64,000 nucleotides of DNA. Origin: Mansonella perstans. Lineage: Eukaryota; Nematoda; Chromadorea; Rhabditida; Onchocercidae. Under the pieces are notes generated by a model, which made no database searches, had not been told where the DNA came from, and worked only from the letters and a program-made list of their open reading frames with translations. A program made the position numbers and the translations under genes. Location: positions 62,001-126,000 of the forward strand of contig JBAMDO010000117.1 of the NCBI GenBank assembly GCA_037074765.1, given 5' to 3'. Below are positions 12,536 to 32,040 of the stretch, in pieces; the first letter of the stretch is position 1; every line of letters begins with the position of its first letter.

Positions 12536-15500
12536 AATTATTTATTAAAATTTCAAACAGTATAATAAAAAGTTTTTCGTGTTCACTTAGATATATGCTA
12601 TGGTAGTAAGTAGTAGTAGTCACTACTTTTCCCGTAAGTCACAAATATATTTAACCAATCGATGAAAATGTGAGTGGTAGGGGGGATAGAGAGAGTGATG
12701 TTTTACGACAATTTAGATTTGTTTGCTACGCTTTCAGATTTATACTTCTTAAATCATACATCCTTTGCTTCTCTGGTCTATTTCACTATTTCATCTTCTG
12801 ACCATTACAATTATGATTATATATATATATATAGCGAAAAATGTTAATATTTTAGCCCGAAAATAGCCATCAATTTAACAATTACCTTTTTATTGTCCAT
12901 TTTTTTTTTTCAATTGGATTACAATATAGGTAAGAATAAAATTTTATAGTCTAAAAAAAAAAAAAAAATAAATTTACTCATTTCTTTTACATTATTATTT
13001 TTCATTGGTCATTTTTTATCATTTATCATTTTATAGCATTTCTATTCTTATTTTTGTTACATTTTATCCAATTCATCTATGAATACTACTTCTTTAGCCT
13101 AAGCTATAAATGATAGCTAGAAAAAATTTCAGATTAGTTACACTTCAATTTATCTTATTCTTTCCAATAAAAACTTACATATTCAATATCAATTGCAATA
13201 TATTAGCAGAAATTTATAAGTTTTTTTTTTTTTTTTTTTTTAATAATTTCATTAGCATAATTTGTAAAAAGTTAAATTCTTTCAGACGTGTAAATTATCA
13301 TCAAATTGTTTCGTCTATTAATTGTTGACGGAAGAAAAAAAGAAAATATCTGTAACTATTATTCCGTTTTTCCGATAATTATATTTGGAATATTGAAAAG
13401 CATATATATATATATTTTATATATATATATTAGGTATGCAAATAATACAAATTGAAATGTTATTATTCGACAGGAAATGTAAATAAATAGAAATTGAAAC
13501 GATGTCGTTTGACATTTCCTATTCAATTTTCCCATAATTCTTCCTCTTTCTCTTCTTCTTCTTCTTTTCTTCGAAATGATATCAAAAAAAAGTGTTGAGG
13601 AAGAAATATTGTTTGCTTTACAACGGTTACTATGATTAGCACACAACTAACTGATTGAATTTATGATTCGATAAATGATTGAATGGTAAAAAAAAATTTG
13701 CGCAATTCTCAAAACATTTCTAAAAGATATTTCAGCTTGATAGCATTTTGAATTTTGCCATTTTATCTACGTTTTTCTAATTCCTCATTTGTATTTTTAC
13801 ACAAATATGTAAATTTTTTGTTCCAAAAAATCACTGTATGCTATTACCATCACTGTTTATATTTCTCAAAACTATCTTTTTCAAAATGCTTCAATTGTAA
13901 AGTTTAATTAGAATTTCTAATGAATAAAATAATGATAACGATGTTGGGAACATTTGTAGTCTTTTCTATGAATCGCTCTTTTCCACTTTTTTCTACAACA
14001 AATATCGAAAGTTAAATTGGTATGACTCCATCACCCTTTTCTTTTATTTTGAAGATTGAGAAGAGTAAAAGACTTTCTAATTGACATTTTATCATCTTCT
14101 CTTCTCTCACTTCTCTCTCTATTGTTATCACCATATCATTGCTCTAATCATCAGCATTTTTTAGCTTAAATTCCTCATCCTCTTTTTTGGTTCCAAATTT
14201 AAGCTGCTGTGTTTATTTAAATTGCTGGATATGAATGATTACATCTTTTTCAACATTTCAATTTCTGTTGATATTATAAACTGTCATCATTATGATGCAT
14301 TCATCATTTACAGTGGCATTTTTCAAAAGTTCATTTTTTTTCTTCTAATAAGCGCCATTTTATTTAAAAATGAAAGGAAGAACAATAGATAAGGAGAGGA
14401 CATAATAAGGAAGGCAGAATATGGAGCATAAATTAAATTTTAAATTGGTTATTAACTCTTTTATAGGTGAAGAAATGCGATAAAGATCAGTGTAGCAAGA
14501 ATTAGCAAGAATTAAAATTCCACTGAAAACTGATGTCGTAAAAAAGCAAAACAAGTATTAGTGTTGTTGCTTCAATAAGAATTACTTAATTCATTAACTT
14601 GGAAATTTTTCATATAAACTTGTAAAATGTTTCATATGTTTTCATATAAATTTGTAAAAAATTGATAGTTTAAATTTCGACAATTAATTCAAAAAGCGAT
14701 ACAATATTCTGATTTATTTAACTATTTACTTATACATTACCCTAAAATAGTTCATATCATTTTCTTGATAATGCTGATGAGTAATGCTCATATTTGATTG
14801 ATAATCTAAAGATCGACAAGCTCAACAGAAATTCTCTTTCTCATAATTTCCAATCATTGGAATTGTTTGATTTGTTCAATTGATTAAAAATTTTGGTGAT
14901 GATTTAATGTATTACTACATAGACTTAACAATTGCTTTATCTTTTAAATAATAGTTAAATGAGCAGCTGTCACACGTATCGAAATGAAATAGTCCAACAA
15001 CTGTGATCTCTAATTTTTCACTTTTTTTTGTTTTCAGACTTTCTTTGAGAGGAGGAAATTTGTCCATTTGTTATTTATCCTCAGTGACAAGGAAATATAA
15101 CCGTCTTTATTAGTATTTCTCGCATTTCAGTCGTTAATATCTTTTATCGTCTAAAATATCATCAAGTTCTGTTATATAAAGAGAAAAGAAATTCAGATCT
15201 TTACGTTTGTTTGTCATTCTGTTTAAAAAAATTGCACTGAAAAAAGTCAGGTAAAAATGAATCATAGGTCATAAGGTAAGGTCAGGAATTATTTGAATAT
15301 GGTCATTACCACATTATGACAGAATAAAATGTTCTAATTATCTGAGGGAGAGAGAGAGAGAAGAGAAGAAATAATATAAATGTTTTTTTTAAATTAAAAA
15401 GTAAATAATTTATGCCATAACAATTCATAACTTCCACTGATTGTTTGTAAAAAAAAATTGGTGATTCAAAAAATGTGTTCAAAAAATTGGTGAGATTTAT

Positions 15501-16626
15501 AGAAATCCAAATTTCGTTTTCACAGGCTTTTTTTTTTTTTTTTGATTGTTCTATCAGTAATGATAATGGTAGATCCACACAGTGCTTCAATTTAATGTCA
15601 GCATTTGTTAAAATGATTCATACAACTATTATTATTCGTTATTTCCCATTACTATTTTTTACAGTTTCAATGCACTTCGATTTTTTTGCAAAGCAAAAGA
15701 AAAAGATTCTAAAATTTTTTTTTTGTTTTTTCAGCAACTGTATTTAATTGAATGTTTTCCAATTTCCATTGTGAAATATTACGGACATATTTTTCGCGTA
15801 CAAATCATTTATTTGTTCAGTTGAATGAATTCATCTGAAAGAAAAGTTGAAAATTTTTTGACGTCATTTTAAAATAAAATATATTTGTATATATATATAT
15901 CATTTGAAAAAATAAAATATATCATTTTAAAATATTTGTAGACAGCTTGAAAATTTTAGTAATATCATAGAAAGACACATCTGTAATCTTTATAATTAAC
16001 ATTTGAATTCCTAAACTCGATCTGTTTCCATATTCAATTTGTACTTAATTCGAGAAAGCAACTTGGGATATTAATTACTTTTCTTTCAGTTGAAATGCTA
16101 TGTCATTTTTTTGACTGTTTTTTTTTTTTTTTTTTTTCATTTTTGCTCATTTGTAAGTGTTTTGAGCAGCATTAGTTAATTTTAGATGAAATAAAATGAT
16201 AGCTTATTTCTGTCACATTTTACATTTTCTTAATTAATTATTTCATTAGCACTTAACTCAGTGAACTAATTATTCACTTTATTCCAGACAACGTTTACTG
16301 GGTACGGAATGCATTGGTAATAATATGCGAATTTATTATAATGACATTACGAAGATGTAATTATGTGGTCTTTAAATGACTTATGCAAAAAACGGTAATT
16401 CATTTATTTCAATCATTATTATTATCATTTATGTTACTTTGCATTACATTTAAGTTACTTGAACATCATCGTCGTATTATTCGTTGAAGAATCTTATCTG
16501 GATTCTTTTACTTGATCACTTATTGTTAAAACAGGTAAACCGAGCTGAGTCTCATATGATATTGTCGTTTTTGATGTGATTGAGAAAGTAAAGATAATAA
16601 TAATAAATATACCTGGAAAAGTCTGC

Positions 16627-16757
16627 GTATATGTGTATGTATTTGTATATGTGTATATGTGTATGTATATGTATGTATGTGTGTATATATGTGTATGTGT
16701 GTATGTATATGTGTGTATATATGTATGTGTGTGTATGTATTTGTATGTTTGTGTGAT
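16627..16757. repeat. TG/TATG compound microsatellite
   Basis: About 130 bases of alternating TG, TATG and TGTATA units. All frames through it are open, which creates spurious Tyr/Val/Cys or Thr/His-rich open frames on both strands. Confidence 0.92.
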
Positions 16758-17103
16758 TTTTGTGATAACCATTGAAAAATTGTCTGAAATAAATAATGCA
16801 AGTTAATAAGTAAGGCTGTTTCTAGAATGGTTAATAATTTCTGGTCTTTGGTAAATGGTAAGTGTTACTTATTTGATTTATAGATGGTTGATTTAAAAAA
16901 AAATTAACTGAAAAAAAGCAAAAGCTCCGTTGTGTAATTTAAAATTTCTTATGAAAAATTGCACTCAATAACCGGTAATGAAATGATAATGTTCGATGAT
17001 TATCATCAGATTATCATCATTGGGCATTGTTTCATTCTGATATGATTGAAATTGATAAAAATAATACCGTGACATGTAAATCGTCTATTTTCTTGCATGT
17101 GCT

Positions 17104-17116
17104 TATGTATGTATGT

Positions 17117-17158
<42 letters not shown>
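17104..17158. repeat. TG microsatellite
   Basis: Mostly pure TG dinucleotide repeat with a few TATG interruptions, 320 bases upstream of the SLC17-like start codon. Confidence 0.92.
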
Positions 17159-17160
<2 letters not shown>

Positions 17161-17481
17161 AGATGTCTATTTGTATGTGAGTGTGTTATCTATGTACAGT
17201 TAACTGAGTTGTTTTATATTTCTTTCCTTATATTTTGCTGTTCATAATGTATTGTTCGCCCAATTTGACCTGAAAAACTTCCTGACAATATTATCCATAC
17301 AGATATAACCTGAAGATTTGATAACCGATTGATTAACCTGACTTAATCTAATCTGACTTCTGCTATTAATGGAGTTGATTTTCTACTTCACAGAATATTG
17401 AAACTAACAACATACGTTTATGGATTTTTAGATTATTTCTTATTTATTTGTGGATTATTTTTCCAGAAACTGATTCTCATA

Positions 17482-20400
17482 ATGGCCAAGAATGATCCAC
17501 AAGAATGTTTTGAATCATCGGAAACATCTGTATTCTGCAACACTCCTCAAAGCAGTTGTCCCCCTCCATATGACACTAACACTATACCAATAGCCGTTGT
17601 TGCTCCCTGTCCTAGAAACAAAGTATCTGTTGTGCGGCCAACTGCTCCATTTATCCATGAAAATGAGGGTCACGGTACGTTACCTTTAGTTGACGGTACG
17701 AGAAATGACGATGGCATGATTCTTAATAGTACACCACAACAGTCCAAGAAATCAACTGCTGATAGATTGTTTAATGTGAAGAAACCAGAAGTAAGATGTG
17801 GCTTCTATAATGGAACACGTTATCTTATACTTTTTCTGGCCGTTCTAAATTTGACCGCTGCACGTGCCAATGATATGACCTTCAATTTAGCAGTTATTTG
17901 TATGACATCAAATAAAACTGTTGAATGGGTTAGATTTTTTAATTTTACTTTATCGTTCATATTTTCCACATTCCCTAAATTAGTAATGATTCAAACGAAT
18001 ATTTTAAAATTTCAAATTTTGTTAAAAATTATAACATTTTTCAAATTCTGTCATGTTGTTTTCCATATTTTCTTAGTGTTTTTGATAATTTAAGTTTATT
18101 TTAAGGTAAAACCAGTGAAACTATCGCCAAGTGAAACCAGTACGATATTTGCTGGTGGCGGTATAGGTGCTATAATATTTGTATTACCGGTCGCTTATGC
18201 ACTTCATCGTTTCGGATCACAAATCGTCTTTACCATTCTTCTTCTTTTTTCCTCATTCGGTACATCGCTAATGCCATTTGCTACGCTTATGGGTGTTCAT
18301 TGGATGTTTTGTGTTCGTATCATACAAGGTACAATTTACATATTCTAATTAAATCAATTTTTAATAATTGTCAATTTTTGATTTAAATGTCACTTATCAA
18401 AATCAATATAATCGAGATTTGTACGTATCGTACAAGAAAATAGTCAAATAATAAATAATAATGATAATTTGTTTGCAACGTTAATTTATGCATGAAAATG
18501 TAGTAAATTGATAAGTATATATTTGAATATTTTATAATGATAATTTCAAGGAACTACGTAATCTGTTGCTTTAATACATTAATAGTATAGTTAGAGAAAG
18601 AAATTCATATTCGTATTCTTAATTGATTCTTTACAAGCACTCATTTCTTTTCTAATTTCAACAGAAAATTACAGGTATAGCTTCGGCTTCAGTTATGCCA
18701 ATGATAGGTTGTGTAAGCACAAGCTGGGCTCCTATCACAGAGATCGGTATGTTTAACTTTATTGCTTTTTATTTGTAATTCTTGCTATCTTACTATAATT
18801 CGTTTATTTATTTATTTTTTTTTTTGCTTTAGATATTCAGGATTCAGTTAGTTAAATAGTTGTGTCAAAAAGAAAAGAAGAGAAGAATGTATGGCAGAGG
18901 TTTAGTTTTGCTAAAAATATCGTAAGTCAATAATAGAAGTTTAAAATTTCAGATTACTTCTTAACTTTACTCTCGGCAGGCGGTCAGTTATCGCCGATTA
19001 TCACGATGCCATTAGCGGCACATTTATGCGTCACTAGTGGATGGCCTTCCGCCTTCTATGTACCTGCACTTATGTCTGGTTTCTTGGCATGTGTCTTCTT
19101 TATTTTTTATCGAAATAACCCCGTGAAACATCCATGCGTGTCTACCAAGGAAGCATTTCTCATCACTGAAGGAGGTTGGTTTTTTTTTTTTTTATTGGTG
19201 GAACTTCTGGTTTGAAAATGTTCACTCACTGATGTGAAGTGACAGGATAACCAATTATTTTAAATTTGCTTCCTGTTATTGCAACATAGTAAGGAAATTA
19301 ATTCAGATTCTGTGGAATGCAAAGCCTAACTTTTCAACAAATCATTTCTTAAGAAAGGAAGTTGAAAGAAAAAGTTAGATCACTTTGTGTTTTATGAGTT
19401 ACTATATAGCGTAATTCCATCATCATGCTTGTGTATCAAAATATTTCGCCTTCATCGTAAATGAGAGTGTCAAAATGTGGCTTTCAGTCATTTCTAATCA
19501 ATCTCAGATATCTTACGTCTCGAAATGTTGATTCTCGCTGCAATTCTTACAGTTCCATCATATAATTCCTGCACTTAGTTTTACCGTAAGCCTGTGGTTA
19601 AGTGATGCTGCTAGCAGTCATAAATTCATGTTTGCTTCTCTTCAGGATAAGGAAATTTTGTTAAAACTTATTCTGCTATTTCGAATTGTTTAATTTAGAA
19701 TCTTAAATCAGGCAGTTCACTAAATCATTCAAACCAATTCGTATGTTACTGTAGACCTGAGTACAATTCGGTATGATCCCACAGGAACATTAGTGATGTT
19801 AGCGTCAACTCTCCGTTTTATTATTTGAACACTTCGGTTGTAGGAACTATTAATCCAATCAAACATTTTAACTTGCAAGATTCTAGGCGATAAGGCAATT
19901 TGAATACTTAAGTACTCAATACTTAGTACTTAAGTATTCAATTGAATTTTCTTATCTCCTAGAATCTGCAATAATACTTTCGCACACACTATATGTTGCA
20001 AGTTACTTTTTTACAGCACAACGTAAACATCGTAAAGAGATAATAGTACCTTATCGATCCATCGCAACCAGTGGTCCTGTTTGGGCCGTATGGTTTGCGT
20101 TTTTAGGAAATTCGTTCGGTCTTCAACTTGCTCTTCAGTACGTTTTATTATCATAATTCATAATTTTTCAACTGTTAGTTGAAACTTTGCGGTAGACTTG
20201 AATTCATCAAATTCACCACATAATTTTGGAGCTTCTATATAAGCGGTGTTTAAGAAGATCATAGATACACCAATATATTGATAACGATTCAACTAAAAAT
20301 TAAGAATAAGTAAGCTCATATCGAAATTCCTCCGAAGATATATATGTATAGATACATAGTTTTTCAAGTTTTCAGGTTTTTTTTTCAGTTAAGTTTAAGT

Positions 20401-21857
20401 TTTTATATATGTAATCGATGCTTTTGACTTGAAAGTTTTCCATTATTTTAATCATTTCGTAATCTTTATATAATCTTTTGAAGTTTTCGGAAGTAGTAAC
20501 TTTGCATAAAGTGTCCATAATATTCGGATATTTGTTCATCATTTGCAGCTATATGCCAACATACCTTAACAAAGTTTTGGGAGTTCCAATCGAGCGCACT
20601 GGTTTCTCATCAATATTACCATCTTCCATGCAATTAATTGTTAAAATGTTTGCTGGTGTTGTTTCCAGTAAAATAACCTGCATCTCGGTTAGTGAAATGT
20701 AATCTAATGTTGAAAGAATTTATATATTTATTTTTTGTTACATTTGTAATTAACTATAGACAAGTATTAAATTATTAAAAGTTTTTTACATAAGTGAATG
20801 TGGCAAACTTGCATTTGTAACTTACTGTTAATTAAAACAATAGGACGTAGGACTTAGAACAACTATTGGTTGGATTTATTTGGAACCAATTGGCAAGGTA
20901 AACTGTTGCCATGATAACCTGGTATCTTAAACAAATGAAGACTTCATCTTTATTTGATGTGCAGTCGTTTGTAGGATGAAAATCCAAAGACTATTTTTAA
21001 TGTGAATTCTGATTTCATTAACTCCAGAATATGTGAACCAAGCTAACAGTAATAATTTTTTATAGGAGAGGTTTAAGCTTCAGTTGTTTAATACGATTGC
21101 AATGGCAGGATGTGCCTTATTCCTGCTACCACTTGGATTTCTTGATCCAGATCATTCTGGAGTGGCTCTGTTTTGCTTTACAGGCGCTATAAGCTGCATT
21201 GGATTGATTTCATCTGGCTCCATGAAATCAGCTTCATTAATCGCTCGTACATTTACTGAATATGTTATGGATATCGTTCAAGTTTGTACTTTGTTTTTTG
21301 TTACCGCTCTACTTCACCAATGGATTTCGTTAAACTTCGAAGATCCTTAGATAATGCTCAAGATGATTAGATATTGTCGAAACACAATCAAGATTTTTTA
21401 GATAAGTTAACATTAGAACTACTACCCACTTAGTATAATATCCATTCGGGTCATCGAGAACTTATCAGTAGTCGATAAATTCAGCATTTAACTTCTTTCT
21501 TCATATAGACAGGTTAAGTCATGGAGCTTGTACCGAATAATTGTTAATTTCTTATCAAATATCGGCAGTTAATCAAAATAAAGAAACAAATAGAATATCT
21601 AATTATTTTAATTGCAGCTAGTTATATGTCTCAATATGCTTTCGGTACCACTTATGGTCGGTAGCTTGGCACCAAACAACACCATACTGGAATGGCGTTA
21701 CATTGTATTCACAACGGCTTTTGTCTTAATGTTTTGTAATGGAATATTTTGCTGGTTCTGCAGTGCTGAGCCACAACCTTGGGCTTTGCTCGTAGAACAG
21801 AAATCCAGAAGTCATTGTGAAGCTAATGAGAAATTCAGTCAGCAAGATATAGCTTAG
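17482..21857 (+). CDS. SLC17-like major facilitator (anion/phosphate or vesicular organic-anion transporter)
   Basis: A twelve-helix MFS protein of the SLC17 group, which includes Na/phosphate, sialin and vesicular glutamate carriers; substrate cannot be read from sequence. Exons: 17482-17928, 18106-18328, 18675-18746, 18953-19174, 20017-20137, 20549-20687, 21066-21281, 21618-21857; 1680 nt, 559 residues, all phases agree. A polar Pro/Ser-rich cytosolic N-terminus of about 110 residues precedes [20 protein letters not shown] and [11 protein letters not shown] (TM1 region). [34 protein letters not shown] and the [16 protein letters not shown] loop, followed by [21 protein letters not shown] and [11 protein letters not shown], are SLC17 landmarks. 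The C-terminus [21 protein letters not shown] carries TM12, then a short tail. A TTTCCAG at 17460-17466 just before the ATG fits a trans-splice site. Other members of the broad nematode SLC17 expansion are equally possible. Confidence 0.88.
19873..19971. repeat. 100-bp foldback (inverted repeat) in an SLC17 intron
   Basis: The left arm, reading TTGCAAGATTCTAGG then GATAAGG then GAATACTTAAGTACT, is mirrored by the right arm, whose reverse complement reads TGCAGATTCTAGG then GATAAG then GAATACTTAAGTACT. The arms are about 45 bases with a few mismatches and almost no loop, centred near 19920. This could be a tiny foldback MITE or a transcript hairpin. It lies in the intron between exons 19174 and 20017. 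Confidence 0.85.
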
Positions 21858-23139
21858 GCGTTGATGTTTACTTACAGTATATAAATTGTGTTATAAGTTA
21901 TCGGTAGGGAATAGTTATATTTCAGAAATATTTCACACATTTTTATGTTTGAGAGGAATATACTTATTATATCTATTGTTAGTTTATTTAATTGTGATCT
22001 TTTTTCTCGTTATATATGTTTTTGAAATTTATTTGAAATGTATTACCATAATTCAACATTCGGCCACGGAAATGTTTAGAATTTCAAACAGAACTATGAA
22101 TAATAAAATAAATGAATGGATAGAAGAAATTATCTCGAAGAGAGAGAGCACAGGTTAGGAAATTTCTCAAGTGATCTGATACGATTAGAAACCTTTTTGA
22201 AAAGTGGATCTGTGACAAAATTAAGTCTGCTGAAAAATATTCCCAAAAGTACCAGAAATCTCCTAATGAGATATCCTAACCAGAATTGCAAGTTTCGGGG
22301 AAATATCCATAAAAGCATAGAAAAATCTCTTCGAAACAAGGGAAATCAATTTCTCGCCACTCACACTTCACACTGTTCACGGGACTTGGGCCTTAGATAG
22401 CACTGATAATCCTTAATTTTAACTACATGCGCTTTATTGGTAGTGTTTTATACGTGTATTGTTTGCAGTAATATTTGACAAACTGTAATCGTTTCTGTAG
22501 CATTTTTCTATTTGATGTTATAAAATACATATTTTATTATAAATTTTAATTTGTTTTGACTTTCGATTCAGTTTAAGTTTCTATTTAACTCATTTGTGCG
22601 GAGTTAATCAGACAATTCCTTCCGGTGGCTTCTGTTTTCTCGCACATCATCTTTCGTTATGTGCTTTGTGATGATAAGATTCATAATTTCGCACTCGAAA
22701 AATTATCTTCATCTCCTTCTCCCACCACCTGTTCTCTATTATCTAAGAGTTGCGCATCATGTTTTCATTTGAAAGAATAAGAGAATCTTCTTCAGTTACA
22801 TCTTTCGGATACATTTAATTCTATAATTATCCTGATAAATTATGCCTTAAGAAGCGAGTAGAATTTCCACTCATAAAGACTATTCAAAAAAAAAAACCTC
22901 GCCAATAAAAAGCGATTTTTCGATGTTATTTCGGCAACATTTACAGCAACTAGAAAGCATATAATTGTAAGAACTCGAAATAAGAACTGGAAATGAATAA
23001 CGGATATTCAGATATAAATGACAATCTAATTCATTTACTATCTAAAAGCCGAAACTTTTTGCAACCTCTTTCAATAAAATGCAATCATTTCACCTTACAT
23101 ACCTGTTTCTGCGTGAATTATCCTTGTTGTCTAAATTGC

Positions 23140-23262
23140 TCATACTACTGATGTACAGTTTTCGCTAGCGTAGGAGATTTTCCGAACTTCAGAATTCAAA
23201 ATGACTCGAATCCGAATACGCTTGCCACCATAGGCCACCACAGCAACGGTAACTTTATCCAT
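23140..23262 (-). CDS. Possible 40-residue reverse-strand frame in a GC-richer block (hypothetical)
   Basis: Starts at ATG (23262) and ends at TGA (23140). It begins MDKVTVAVVAYGGKRIRIRV and contains ILNSEVRKISYASENC. Composition is balanced and the DNA is less AT-rich than its surroundings, so it could be a first exon of a divergent transcript, a promoter-associated frame, or chance. No homologue is recognised and there is no supporting exon further left on this strand. Confidence 0.22.
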   Translation of the reverse strand: MDKVTVAVVAYGGKRIRIRVILNSEVRKISYASENCTSVV

Positions 23263-23432
23263 GACCTGCAGTTAATCTGATTGTTGGCCCGCGGTCGTCC
23301 GTCTAAGTCTCGCTGTGTGTCGGATACGTTTCCATTGGGAAACTTCTAATTGCCTCAAGAGCGGTTACATTTTCTGCGTCTTTTGCGGGTTTTAAATTCG
23401 AATCTTTTCGAAGACCTTGTCAAAGTCTCACT

Positions 23433-23435
23433 TGT

Positions 23436-23474
<39 letters not shown>

Positions 23475-23478
23475 TGTT
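23433..23478. repeat. TG microsatellite upstream of KDM1B
   Basis: TG dinucleotide repeat with two TATG interruptions. Confidence 0.9.
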
Positions 23479-24072
23479 ATTGGACTTCTCTCTTTCCATC
23501 AACAATCTTTCCCATCTCTCTAACTTTCTTCATCTATGATCCTTTCTCATCTGTGACCTTTCTCATATACGATTTGAAGGCTTCATAAGTCGTATTGATT
23601 TCAAAAAATAGATTAATTAACTAGTTAGACTAAATTGAAGTTGAATTAATAATATCAAATATTTCATTGAGTGCAAACAATAGAGTAGTAATACTATTGC
23701 TGTTGCTACTGCTGAAGGAGAATAGTTGGAAAATAAGAAAATTTTATTTTTCCTATTGAAGTCATATTGACTTCTAAAAAATCCTTTCTAACCATAATAT
23801 GAATATTTCTTTATGTCACTGATATCTTTGTGATTGAATTATTCAAATATTGATTTATCAGTAAAAATATAACATGATTGGATTAGTTACTAAACTCTAT
23901 AATATTCCATCGTCCGTCCCACTACATTTTAGAAGTGAAAGCATCAAAGCATATTTTCAATTTCATTTGAAATTTTGGTAGTAACAATCCATTTTATGTC
24001 TCATTTTATAGAAAAAAATGTTTCTTTTACAGGAATACAAGCAGTTCATTAACAAGTGAGCAGCTCTTCAAT

Positions 24073-32040
<7,968 letters not shown>

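Larger units (their letters stand above)
9702..17465. other. Long gene-poor AT-rich region with simple repeats
   Basis: Nearly 8 kb without a recognisable exon on either strand. It contains many A or T homopolymers (for example 12106-12129 and 13221-13241), AT dinucleotide runs near 12820 and 13400, a GA tract at 12430-12535, and TG/TATG microsatellites at 16627-16757 and 17104-17158. Open frames here are translations of these repeats (Tyr/Thr/His from TATG, Leu/Ser from GA) or Phe/Lys/Ile-rich noise. It probably holds the distal regulatory region of the SLC17-like gene, or a non-coding RNA that cannot be recognised by eye. Confidence 0.65.
21858..24032. other. Intergenic: SLC17 3' flank and KDM1B upstream region
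   Basis: Putative polyadenylation signals (AATAAA) start at 22102. The stretch 22100-22400 has open frames on both strands, but their proteins look random. 23140-23420 is noticeably richer in G and C and holds a short reverse-strand frame (listed separately). A TG microsatellite lies at 23433-23478. Confidence 0.55.

Noticed and set aside
12384..12623. Reverse-strand Leu/Ser-rich open frame
   Set aside because: It is the GA microsatellite read in the CT direction.
16494..16806. Long overlapping open frames on both strands
   Set aside because: They are translations of the TG/TATG microsatellite; Tyr/Val/Cys or Thr/His repeats with no domain.
22153..22281. Terminal inverted repeat-like GGTTAGGA ends about 130 bases apart in the SLC17 3' flank
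   Set aside because: Only about 14 bases match, with mismatches and no target duplication; too weak to call a MITE.
21886..22400. Open frames after the SLC17 stop codon on both strands
   Set aside because: No family features and AATAAA signals within; best read as 3' UTR and flank.
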